Source: Actinomycetes bacterium
GTDB lineage: Bacteria; Actinomycetota; Acidimicrobiia; Acidimicrobiales; Microtrichaceae
Reading direction: 5' to 3'
NCBI GenBank assembly: GCA_023423475.1
Contig: JAFAFN010000411.1
Coordinates: 1 to 13,279 of the forward strand
Length of the DNA: 13,279 bases
Under the pieces are notes generated by a model, which saw nothing but the letters and a program-made list of their open reading frames with translations, was not told the origin of the DNA and did not search any database. Shown here one piece after another: positions 7,557 to 13,199 of this stretch (its first letter is position 1; the number at the start of each line of letters is the position of its first letter). The position numbers were made by a program, and so were the translations under genes.

Positions 7557-8306
7557 ATGAAGAACATCTCCTCCACGATCCTGTCGGTGTGGTCCTGGTT
7601 CGTCTTCGGGCTCTGCGCCCTGATCTGGCTGCCGCTGATGTCGATCACCTGGCTGGTCACCGCACCGTTCGACCGTCCGAGGTACTGGACCGGCTACCTC
7701 TTCAGGAAGCTGCCCGTGGTGCACCAGCACCTCAACCCGCTGTGGCGCTTCCGGGTCTCTGGCACCATGCCCGAGGATCCGCGCCACCCGTACGTCGTGG
7801 TGTCGAACCACGAGTCCTTCGTCGACATCCTCCTCATCAGCCACCTGCCCTGGGAGATGAAGTGGCTCTCGAAGAAGGAGATGTTCAAGATCCCCGTGGC
7901 GGGCTGGCTGATGTACCTGGCCAAGGACATCCAGCTGGACCGCAAGGACCCGCGCAGCGCCGCGGCGGCGATGGCCACCTGTGCGGTCCGCCTGGGTCAG
8001 CGGGTGTCCGTGATGATCTTCCCGGAGGGCACGAGGTCCACCACTGGTGACCTGCTGCCGTTCAAGGACGGTGCGTTCCGCCTCGCGATCGAGTCGGGGG
8101 TCCCGATCCTGCCCCTCGCCGTGCACGGCACCTCGACGGCGTTGCGCCCGCACGACTGGCGCCAAGGTCGCTCGAACGCCGAGGTCAGGGTGCTCGAGCC
8201 GATCAGCACCGACGGACTGACGCTCGACGACCTCCCGGAGCTCAAGGAGCGCACACGATCGACGATCGTCGAGGGGCTGCGCTCCATGGGCCGCGACTTC
8301 GACTGA
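7557..8306 (+). CDS. 1-acyl-sn-glycerol-3-phosphate acyltransferase (PlsC family)
   Basis: A 249-aa membrane-associated acyltransferase, likely acylating the sn-2 position of lysophosphatidate or a related lipid. The four family motifs are in order: NHESFVD (84-90; H85 and D90 form the catalytic HX4D pair), KWLSKKEMFKIP (102-113), FPEGTRS (155-161) and GVPILPLAV (181-189). A strongly hydrophobic N-terminal segment (about 8-34) anchors it in the membrane. GGAGG at 7547-7551 sits 5 bases before the ATG. It is the second gene of a pair with the GNAT. It meets another acyltransferase tail to tail with 6 bp between the stops. Substrate cannot be read from sequence. Confidence 0.9.
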   Translation: MKNISSTILSVWSWFVFGLCALIWLPLMSITWLVTAPFDRPRYWTGYLFRKLPVVHQHLNPLWRFRVSGTMPEDPRHPYVVVSNHESFVDILLISHLPWEMKWLSKKEMFKIPVAGWLMYLAKDIQLDRKDPRSAAAAMATCAVRLGQRVSVMIFPEGTRSTTGDLLPFKDGAFRLAIESGVPILPLAVHGTSTALRPHDWRQGRSNAEVRVLEPISTDGLTLDDLPELKERTRSTIVEGLRSMGRDFD

Positions 8307-8312
8307 GGCGGC

Positions 8313-8897
8313 TCAGGCGCCGGTCGCCGGCTCCTCGTCCTCTTCACGCAGACGGGGGACCGAGAAGCGGTTCGGCTTGAGACCCGTCTTGCCGGCGTAG
8401 AACTCGCGGATCCGGTCCATGTCGGCCGCGATGTCGCCCGACGGGGTGATGACCGGTCCGAAACCACCGCTGCGGGTGCTCCGGTCGACGAACGCGCAGA
8501 CGATCGGCACGTCGGCCTGCTCGGCGATGCGGTAGAAGCCGGACTTCCAGTACTCGACCGCGCCCCGGGTGCCCTCTGCGGGCACGACGAGGACGAGCTC
8601 GTCGTGCCGCGAGAACTCCGCGGCGAGGTCGCCGACGAGCCCCGTCGAGCTCGAACGCTTCACCGAGATGCCACCCAGCCAACGGAAGATCGGGCCCAGG
8701 ACGGGGTTGAACATCTGCTCCTTGCCGAGCCAGCGGATGTCGATGCCGCTGACCGCCGCCATCGCCAGGGTGATGGGGAAGTCCCAGTTGCTGGTGTGCG
8801 GCGCGGCGATCATCACGCACTTGGCCGGGACCGGCTCCTGCTGCACCACCTTCCAGCGCCAGAGGGCCAACCAGAGACGGGAGAGGAGGGTGCGCAC
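8313..8897 (-). CDS. Divergent lysophospholipid acyltransferase (LPLAT/PlsC-like)
   Basis: A 194-aa acyltransferase, shorter than and only distantly related to the PlsC protein next to it. It keeps the HX4D catalytic pair as PHTSNWD (H34, D39), a second motif RWLGKEQMF (55-63) and VPAEGTRG (105-112) in place of FPEGTR. After that it has DVPIVCAFVDRSTRSGGFGP. Start choice: a longer reading from 9032 is open, but its first 45 residues are arginine-rich. GTG 8897 has TACCTT exactly 6 bases ahead, implying a leaderless transcript. Divergent from the first tetR-like gene across 122 bp, so one of these regulators may control it. Such proteins acylate lyso-phospholipids or membrane glycolipids; the substrate is unknown. 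Confidence 0.85.
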   Translation of the reverse strand: MRTLLSRLWLALWRWKVVQQEPVPAKCVMIAAPHTSNWDFPITLAMAAVSGIDIRWLGKEQMFNPVLGPIFRWLGGISVKRSSSTGLVGDLAAEFSRHDELVLVVPAEGTRGAVEYWKSGFYRIAEQADVPIVCAFVDRSTRSGGFGPVITPSGDIAADMDRIREFYAGKTGLKPNRFSVPRLREEDEEPATGA

Positions 8898-8903
8898 CGT
8901 TCC

Positions 8904-8909
8904 AAGGTA
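8904..8909 (-). promoter_or_regulatory. Leaderless -10 element of the LPLAT-like gene
   Basis: On the - strand TACCTT is followed by exactly 6 bases (GGAACG) and GTG 8897. This decides the start codon. The left arm of the inverted repeat 8925-8964 would cover about -28 to -38 of this promoter. Confidence 0.5.
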
Positions 8910-8924
8910 GTGGCGGCGAGCGGG

Positions 8925-8964
8925 CGTCCGGTCACCGCGCCGGCGCCGCGACCGTGTCCGGACG
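8925..8964. promoter_or_regulatory. Operator-like inverted repeat in the LPLAT/tetR divergent region
   Basis: CGTCCGGTCAC (8925-8935) pairs with GTGTCCGGACG (8954-8964) at 10 of 11 positions. The 18-bp interval contains the perfect palindrome GCGCCGGCGC (8937-8946). The element sits midway between the two predicted divergent promoters and overlaps the -35 region of the LPLAT-like gene, a natural place for TetR binding. In such GC-rich DNA some symmetry is expected by chance. Confidence 0.35.
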
Positions 8965-8985
8965 ACGGTCTCCGTGACGACGACG

Positions 8986-9013
8986 TTGCGGCCGGCCGAA
9001 TCCTTAGTACCGT
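8986..9013 (+). promoter_or_regulatory. Leaderless promoter of the first tetR-like gene
   Basis: TTGCGG (8986-8991), a 16-bp spacer, and TACCGT (9008-9013), followed by exactly 6 bases and then GTG 9020. There is no ribosome-binding site before the GTG, in line with leaderless translation. Confidence 0.5.
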
Positions 9014-9019
9014 CGCTTT

Positions 9020-9751
9020 GTGAGCCCACCATCGGACGCCTCGGACCGGACCGGTCCCGACGACACCGGCGCGGACTCCCGTCAGCGGCTCGTCGACGCA
9101 GCGATCGAGCTCGTCCTCACGCAGTTCGAGCAGCGCACCGAGCTGCGCACCGTCTACGACCTGACACCGCGGGCCGTCGCCGAGCGCGCCGGACTCAGTC
9201 GAGGCCTGATCTACCACTACTGGGGATCCACCGATGGTGCCGATGCGATGGAGGAGTTCCTCGGTGAGGTGTCCTCGACGTTGTGGGCGCGTGGAGCGGT
9301 GCCCGAGAACCTGCTCGAGCTCGCAGAGCTGCTGCCCGACAACTTCAGCGACGTGATCGTCGCCCTCACCGCGTTCGAGATCGACCGGATGACGCGTGGC
9401 GAGCTCGCGCTCACCAGGTCGTCGCAGGCGATGACGATCAATGGCTCGTGGCCCGAGCACGAATCGGAGCGGGTCGTCGAACGCCTCACCGCGATGTACG
9501 ACCGGCTGGGGGAGAAGCTGGGTCGCGAGCCGGTGCCGCCGCTCACGTTCTCGGACATCGCCGTCGCGGTATCGGCCGCGACCGAGGGTTTCGCCATGCT
9601 CTACAACGTCTACTCGGACCGGGTGACCCAGGAGTTCGACTGGACGGGCACCATCGCCCCGACCCGACCGGACGCTCCGTGGGGCCTCATCGCGATCACG
9701 CTCGAGGGCATCCTGCTCAACATGACGAGACCGGTCACCACCCAGGAGTAG
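9020..9751 (+). CDS. TetR-like transcriptional regulator, first of a tandem pair
   Basis: A 243-aa DNA-binding regulator. A disordered N-terminus (1-18) is followed by helix 1 (RQRLVDAAIELV) and the helix-turn-helix LTPRAVAERAGLSRGLIYHYWG (48-69), the TetR signature. Between helix 1 and the HTH there are about 15 residues, some five or six more than in a standard TetR (FEQRTELRTVYD). The C-terminal ligand domain contains LLPDNFSD, EKLGREPVPPL and EGILLNMTRP, all shared with the next protein, so the two arose by duplication. Start: GTG 9020, 6 bases after TACCGT. It probably acts on itself, the downstream paralogue and the divergent acyltransferase. Ligand unknown. Confidence 0.8.
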   Translation: MSPPSDASDRTGPDDTGADSRQRLVDAAIELVLTQFEQRTELRTVYDLTPRAVAERAGLSRGLIYHYWGSTDGADAMEEFLGEVSSTLWARGAVPENLLELAELLPDNFSDVIVALTAFEIDRMTRGELALTRSSQAMTINGSWPEHESERVVERLTAMYDRLGEKLGREPVPPLTFSDIAVAVSAATEGFAMLYNVYSDRVTQEFDWTGTIAPTRPDAPWGLIAITLEGILLNMTRPVTTQE

Positions 9752-9754
9752 CGT
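9749..9754 (+). promoter_or_regulatory. Candidate internal -10 element of the second tetR-like gene, overlapping the stop codon of the first
   Basis: TAGCGT begins with the TAG stop of the upstream gene and is followed by 7 bases and GTG 9762. The spacing equals that of the other leaderless starts here. AGGAG at 9744-9748 is 13 bases from the GTG, too far for a good Shine-Dalgarno, so a separate leaderless transcript is possible. Confidence 0.3.
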
Positions 9755-9761
9755 CGACGTC

Positions 9762-10520
9762 GTGACCGTCGGAAGGGATGGGGGCGAGGGACGCGACGCA
9801 GCCGACGCGCCCGACACGCGGCGCCGACTCCTCGATGCCGCGGTCGAGCTCGTCTCGGAGCACTACTCCTCGAGGGTGCCGATCCGAGAGGCCTACGACT
9901 ACCTGACGCCCCGCGCGGTCGCCGAGCGAGCCGGGGTCAGTCGTGGCCTCATCTACCACCACTGGGGAGTCGACGAGGGCGACGAGGGCAATGCGGTCGA
10001 CCGCTTCCTCGAAGAGGTCGCCGTCGCGATCTGCAGTCGGACCGCCGGCGCGGCCGAGCTGTCCGACGCACCGGCGCTGCTGCCCGACAACCTGTCCGAT
10101 CTGCTGATCGCCTTCTGCGAGTTCGAGATGGACCGCATCTCGGGGCACGGACGCGGCACGCTCCAGGCGACGCACGCGATGACGCTCCACGACCAATGGC
10201 CCGCCGGAGAGGCCGAGAAGGTGCGGGCGACGACGATCGCCTTCCACGAGCAGCTCGCCGAGAAGCTCGGGCGGGAAGCGGTCCCGCCGCTGCGGGTCGA
10301 GGACCTCGCGAACACGGTCGCCGCGCTGATCGAGGGCTTCGCGCTCATGTCGCTGCTGCACCCCGAGGACTACCTGGCCCAGTACGAGTGGGAGGGTCGT
10401 GACGGCCCACCGGAGCTGGTGCACGACCGCTGGAACCTGATGGCGATCGCCATCGAGGGCCTCGTGCTCAACATGACCCGGCCCATCGAAGGACGAGGCC
10501 CGGGCCCCATCACGAAATGA
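9762..10520 (+). CDS. TetR-like transcriptional regulator, second of a tandem pair
   Basis: A 252-aa paralogue of the preceding regulator. Helix 1 is RRRLLDAAVELV and the helix-turn-helix is LTPRAVAERAGVSRGLIYHHWG (48-69), nearly identical to its neighbour, with the same widened loop before it (YSSRVPIREAYDY). Shared ligand-domain blocks are LLPDNLSD, EKLGREAVPPL and EGLVLNMTRP; the rest has diverged, so the two may sense different ligands or form heterodimers. GTG 9762 lies 10 bp after the upstream stop. The C-terminal GPGPITK and stop lie inside a 24-bp tandem repeat and are repeated in frame after the stop. Likely a repressor. Confidence 0.8.
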   Translation: MTVGRDGGEGRDAADAPDTRRRLLDAAVELVSEHYSSRVPIREAYDYLTPRAVAERAGVSRGLIYHHWGVDEGDEGNAVDRFLEEVAVAICSRTAGAAELSDAPALLPDNLSDLLIAFCEFEMDRISGHGRGTLQATHAMTLHDQWPAGEAEKVRATTIAFHEQLAEKLGREAVPPLRVEDLANTVAALIEGFALMSLLHPEDYLAQYEWEGRDGPPELVHDRWNLMAIAIEGLVLNMTRPIEGRGPGPITK

Positions 10521-10552
10521 GGCCCGGGCCCCATCACGAAATGAGGCCCGGG
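10495..10552. repeat. 24-bp tandem repeat (2.4 copies) across the stop codon of the second tetR-like gene
   Basis: The units 10495-10518 and 10519-10542 are identical, and a third is partial (10543-10552, GAGGCCCGGG). Each unit begins GAGGCCCGGGCCCC and ends CACGAAAT. In the gene frame it reads GPGPITK-stop, GPGPITK-stop, GPG, so a second in-frame TGA (10542-10544) follows 24 bases after the first. Every copy contains AGGCCCGGG, which is also the left foot of the hairpin that follows. Confidence 0.93.
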
Positions 10553-10586
10553 AAGTGCGCTCGTGAGAGACGCATTTCCCGGGCCT
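10544..10586. terminator. 16-bp-stem hairpin, bidirectional terminator between the tetR pair and the sugar dehydrogenase gene
   Basis: AGGCCCGGGAAGTGCG (10544-10559) pairs with CGCATTTCCCGGGCCT (10571-10586) with one G-T wobble and an 11-nt loop. There is no T-run, but the stem is very stable. Its left arm overlaps the end of the 24-bp repeat, so the right arm could also pair with the earlier AGGCCCGGG copies at 10496 and 10520. The converging genes would both use it. Confidence 0.75.
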
Positions 10587-10614
10587 GATGGGGCATCGCC
10601 CAGCATACCCGATG

Positions 10615-10634
10615 GGTTGACAACTGTGTCAACC
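10615..10634. repeat. Perfect 8-bp inverted repeat with 4-bp spacer
   Basis: GGTTGACA (10615-10622), ACTG, TGTCAACC (10627-10634). It is less GC-rich than its surroundings and looks like a dimeric repressor site, but its place between two converging gene ends fits a terminator for the - strand dehydrogenase gene equally well. Confidence 0.5.
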
Positions 10635-10641
10635 AGGGTGT

Positions 10642-10659
10642 CTGGGTGGTTCTACCCAG
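10642..10659 (-). terminator. Short hairpin just after the sugar dehydrogenase gene
   Basis: CTGGGT (10642-10647) and ACCCAG (10654-10659) form a 6-bp stem with a 6-nt loop, 8 bases beyond the stop of the - strand gene. Together with the dyad at 10615-10634 it may form a two-hairpin terminator. No T-run. Confidence 0.35.
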
Positions 10660-10666
10660 CGGCGGT

Positions 10667-11941
10667 TCAGCCGGCGGCGAGTCGGTGGATGCCGCTCCAG
10701 AGGCCGACGACGTAGACCTGGCCGTCGGGGCCCTCGTCGAAGCTGACCACCGACTCCTTGTCCCCGCCGAGCTGGATCGACTCGACGGTGTCGCCGTCGA
10801 CACGGATCGCCCGCAGGCCGGGAGTGCAGTAGTCCGTGAACAGGTAGCTGCCGTCGAGCTCGGGCAGCTCGTCGCCGCGGTAGACCAGCCCGCCGGTGAT
10901 GGAGCAGCCCTCGTCGCGGGGGTAGACGAAGATCGGCTCGACGAACGGCCCTTCGCTCGCGGCGCCCGGTGACGGATCCGGGTCCTCGTACGGCTCGACG
11001 CCCTCGTAGAGGTCCCAGCCCAGGTTCGCGCCGCGACCGGTGCCGTCCGCGGCGCGCAGCACGGTGATCTCCTCGTAGAGGTCCTGTCCGACGTCCGCGA
11101 TCCACAGGTCGCCGGTCGCGCGGTCGAAGCTGAAGCGCCACGGGTTGCGCACACCGGTCAACCAGATCTCGGGTCGGCCGCGCTCCGCCTCCGGCCCGTC
11201 GAGGCGGAAGGGGTTGCCATCGGCAGCCACGTCGTCGGGGTCGGTGGCGTCGGGGTCGAGGCGGAGGATCTTGCCGAGCAGCGACTCCCGGTCCTGCGCG
11301 TGGCCCTCCGGATCGCCGCCCGCGCCGCCGTCGCCGAGTCCGAGGTAGAGCATGCCGTCGGGCCCGAAGGTGACGTGCCCCCCGTTGTGGTTGGAGTAGG
11401 GCTGCTCGACGTCGAGCAGGTTCACCCGCGAGTCGAGCGACGACGTCAGCGAGCCGGGCTCGCCCGACAGGTCGTACCGGTCGAGGCGACTCGCGCCGTC
11501 CTCGTCGCCAGCGGTGTAGCTGGCGTAGATCCGGTCGCCGTCCGGGTGCACCGCGATGCCCAGCAGCCCCTGCTCGCCCTCGGCCGGTCCGACGAGGTCG
11601 GTGAGGTCGAGCAGCGGCTCCTCGATGACGCGGAGGTCGTCACCGTCGACGACGGCTTCGTGGACGAGGCCCGGCTTCGTCGCGATCAGTGCCGAGCTCG
11701 TGCCCGGCACCGCCTGGAGCGAGATGGGCTCCTCGAGGTCGACCGTCATGTCGACGAGCTCTACGGCGGTGCCGCCGTCGGTGTCGACGACCTCCGGCGT
11801 CGACGCGGACGAGGCCGCAGTGGTCGCGGTGGCGCCATCGGCGTCGCCGTCCGACGAGCACGCCCCGGCGGCGACCGCCAGCAGGGCCACAGCGGCGCAC
11901 CACTGCAGTCGGGGGAGTCGGGTGGATCCGGGCGCGAACAT
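10667..11941 (-). CDS. Lipoprotein of the glucose/sorbosone dehydrogenase family (PQQ-dependent sugar dehydrogenase)
   Basis: A 424-aa secreted, lipid-anchored beta-propeller protein. Signal peptide 1-27 ends in the lipobox VAAGAC with the modified Cys at 28; a Ser/Thr/Ala/Asp linker (29-60) follows. The catalytic part shows EQGLLGIAVHPD (123-134), SNHNGGHVTFGPDGMLYLG (183-201), where H185 matches the active-site His of soluble glucose dehydrogenase, GKILRLDPD (223-231), GVRNPWRFSFD with R265, and NLGWD (306-310). C346 and C372 may pair. The family oxidises aldoses with PQQ, but many members have unproven substrates. No PQQ synthesis genes are in view. Monocistronic, divergent from gtrA by 86 bp. 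Its -10 is weak (GACACT, 6 bases before the ATG). Confidence 0.88.
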   Translation of the reverse strand: MFAPGSTRLPRLQWCAAVALLAVAAGACSSDGDADGATATTAASSASTPEVVDTDGGTAVELVDMTVDLEEPISLQAVPGTSSALIATKPGLVHEAVVDGDDLRVIEEPLLDLTDLVGPAEGEQGLLGIAVHPDGDRIYASYTAGDEDGASRLDRYDLSGEPGSLTSSLDSRVNLLDVEQPYSNHNGGHVTFGPDGMLYLGLGDGGAGGDPEGHAQDRESLLGKILRLDPDATDPDDVAADGNPFRLDGPEAERGRPEIWLTGVRNPWRFSFDRATGDLWIADVGQDLYEEITVLRAADGTGRGANLGWDLYEGVEPYEDPDPSPGAASEGPFVEPIFVYPRDEGCSITGGLVYRGDELPELDGSYLFTDYCTPGLRAIRVDGDTVESIQLGGDKESVVSFDEGPDGQVYVVGLWSGIHRLAAG

Positions 11942-12013
11942 CGCACCAGTGTCGCAGCAGCCCCGACCGTGCGTCGCTCGGCCGCCGGTGGGGTCCGGCG
12001 AGGTCGCCTCCGA

Positions 12014-12019
12014 TACTGT
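12014..12019 (+). promoter_or_regulatory. -10 element of the gtrA-methyltransferase pair
   Basis: TACTGT followed by 8 bases and GTG 12028. The messenger would be leaderless or have a leader of one or two bases. No ribosome site precedes the GTG. Confidence 0.4.
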
Positions 12020-12027
12020 CGTGTTCC

Positions 12028-12537
12028 GTGAACCTCTCTCCCTCGTCGGTGCTCGCGCACGCCAAGTCGCCCGAGGGCCGCAAGCAGCTCCGCTACGCAG
12101 GGGTCTCCGTGGTCTTCGTGCCGGTGGGCCAGGTCCTGGTGCAGCTCATCTACTGGCTGTCGGGCTGGTCCAAGCCGGTCAGCATCCTCGCGTCGGCCGC
12201 CGTGCTCACGATCCCGAACTACTTCGCCAACAAGCACTGGGTCTGGCGCGACGCGTCCAAGGACCGCATGCGCACCCAGATCACCGTCTTCTGGATCGCC
12301 GCGATGCTCGGCACCGGCTTCTCGATGGCGCTGGCCGCCGTCGCCGAGATCCACACCAAGGGCACGTCCGAGCTCAACCAGGCCTTCTGGTTGTTCGCCG
12401 CGCAGATCGGTGGCTACGGCCTGGTCTGGGTCGGCCGCTACCTCTTCCTCGACCGCTTCATCTTCAAGGTCACCCACCACGGCGAGGAGCCGGGTGAGGA
12501 CGATCTGGACATGATGCACGGCGATCTGCCGATCTGA
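12028..12537 (+). CDS. GtrA family membrane protein
   Basis: A 169-aa integral membrane protein with four predicted helices (about 24-44, 50-66, 84-106 and 119-139). The family marks are IPNYFANKHWVWRD (62-75) after helix 2 and YLFLDRFIFK (138-147) after helix 4. GtrA proteins are thought to move or present lipid-linked sugars (such as bactoprenol-linked glucose) for cell-surface glycans; the sugar here is unknown. The frame is open upstream, but GTG 12028 gives the family N-terminus and follows a -10 by 8 bases. The acidic tail (152-169) is coded by a stretch with four CGATCTG copies. Followed by the methyltransferase gene after 29 bp, probably in one operon. Confidence 0.87.
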   Translation: MNLSPSSVLAHAKSPEGRKQLRYAGVSVVFVPVGQVLVQLIYWLSGWSKPVSILASAAVLTIPNYFANKHWVWRDASKDRMRTQITVFWIAAMLGTGFSMALAAVAEIHTKGTSELNQAFWLFAAQIGGYGLVWVGRYLFLDRFIFKVTHHGEEPGEDDLDMMHGDLPI

Positions 12538-12553
12538 GGCCGAGCGATCTGAG
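12501..12553 (+). repeat. Repeats across the stop codon of gtrA
   Basis: CGATCTG occurs four times (12501, 12522, 12530 and 12545). The longer CGATCTGAG is at 12530-12538 and 12545-12553, a 15-bp period that repeats the gene end I-stop in frame, so a second TGA (12550-12552) follows the first (12535-12537). Confidence 0.7.
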
Positions 12554-12566
12554 TTTGGGGACGACG

Positions 12567-13199
12567 ATGGACGACACGACGCTGGACGCCGCGCGGGCGG
12601 CGAGGGGCTTCATGCCCGACGACGAGGGCCTCGCCCTCTACGAGGCGGGGGCGGCTGCCGCGGTCGCGGTACCCGGTGCCCCGCTGCTCGAGGTCGGTTC
12701 GTACTGCGGCAAGTCCTCGGTGTACCTCGGCGCAGCCGCGCAGGAGCACTCGACGGTCCTGATCGCCATCGACCACCACCGGGGCTCCGAGGAGAACCAG
12801 CCCGGCTGGGAGTGGCACGAGCCCGATCTGGTCGACGACGAGATCGGCAGGATGGACACGCTGCCGTGGTTCCGCCGCACCGTCTACGGCGCCGGGGTCG
12901 AGAAGTCCGTGGTCGCCGTCGTCGGCGACTCGCCGACCGTCGCCAGCTTCTGGACGACGCCGTGCGCGCTCGTGTTCATCGACGGCGGCCACGGCGAGGA
13001 GCCGGCCGCCCTCGACTACGAGCTGTGGACACCGCACGTCGCGCCGGGCGGCCTGCTGGCGATCCACGACGTCTTCCCGGACCCCGCGGATGGTGGACGG
13101 CCGCCGTACGAGCGCATCTACCTCCCGGCGCTCGAGTCGGGCCGGTTCACCGAGGTCTCGGCCACCGGCTCGCTGCGGGTGCTACGACGCGTCGATTGA
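12567..13199 (+). CDS. Class I SAM-dependent methyltransferase
   Basis: A 210-aa cytosolic enzyme with the Rossmann fold of the Methyltransf_24-like group. Motif I is LLEVGSYCGKSS (40-51), the ribose-binding acid is in IAIDHH (D69), GDSP is at 120-123, ALVFIDGGHG (134-143) forms the acidic strand 4 motif, and APGGLLAIHDVF (159-170) is the late motif. Start: ATG 12567 has GGGGA (12557-12561) 5 bases ahead; TTG 12555 is in frame but has no ribosome site. It follows gtrA by 29 bp. The substrate is unknown; sugar or small-molecule O-methylation would fit the neighbour, but this is inference. Confidence 0.85.
   Translation: MDDTTLDAARAARGFMPDDEGLALYEAGAAAAVAVPGAPLLEVGSYCGKSSVYLGAAAQEHSTVLIAIDHHRGSEENQPGWEWHEPDLVDDEIGRMDTLPWFRRTVYGAGVEKSVVAVVGDSPTVASFWTTPCALVFIDGGHGEEPAALDYELWTPHVAPGGLLAIHDVFPDPADGGRPPYERIYLPALESGRFTEVSATGSLRVLRRVD

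Noticed and set aside
6993..8165. Upstream extension of the PAC2 open reading on the - strand
   Set aside because: The extension is antisense to the GNAT and acyltransferase genes and low in hydrophobic residues; the leaderless -10 and family N-terminus place the start at 6992.
8319..8331. GCCGG-TCG-CCGGC as terminator between the two converging acyltransferase genes
   Set aside because: Only a 5-bp stem, inside the coding end of the LPLAT-like gene, and such short GC dyads are expected by chance at this base composition.
10370..10606. A 78-codon - strand reading with repeated GPGPHFVM, starting near TATGCT
   Set aside because: It is the antisense of the 24-bp repeat and the tetR end; its TATGCT would overlap its own ATG, and the TTGACA upstream is 19 bp away. 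No independent support.
11948..11953. GACACT as -10 of the sugar dehydrogenase gene
   Set aside because: The 6-base spacing to the ATG fits, but the hexamer lacks the TA of the consensus, so it is not listed as a separate feature.
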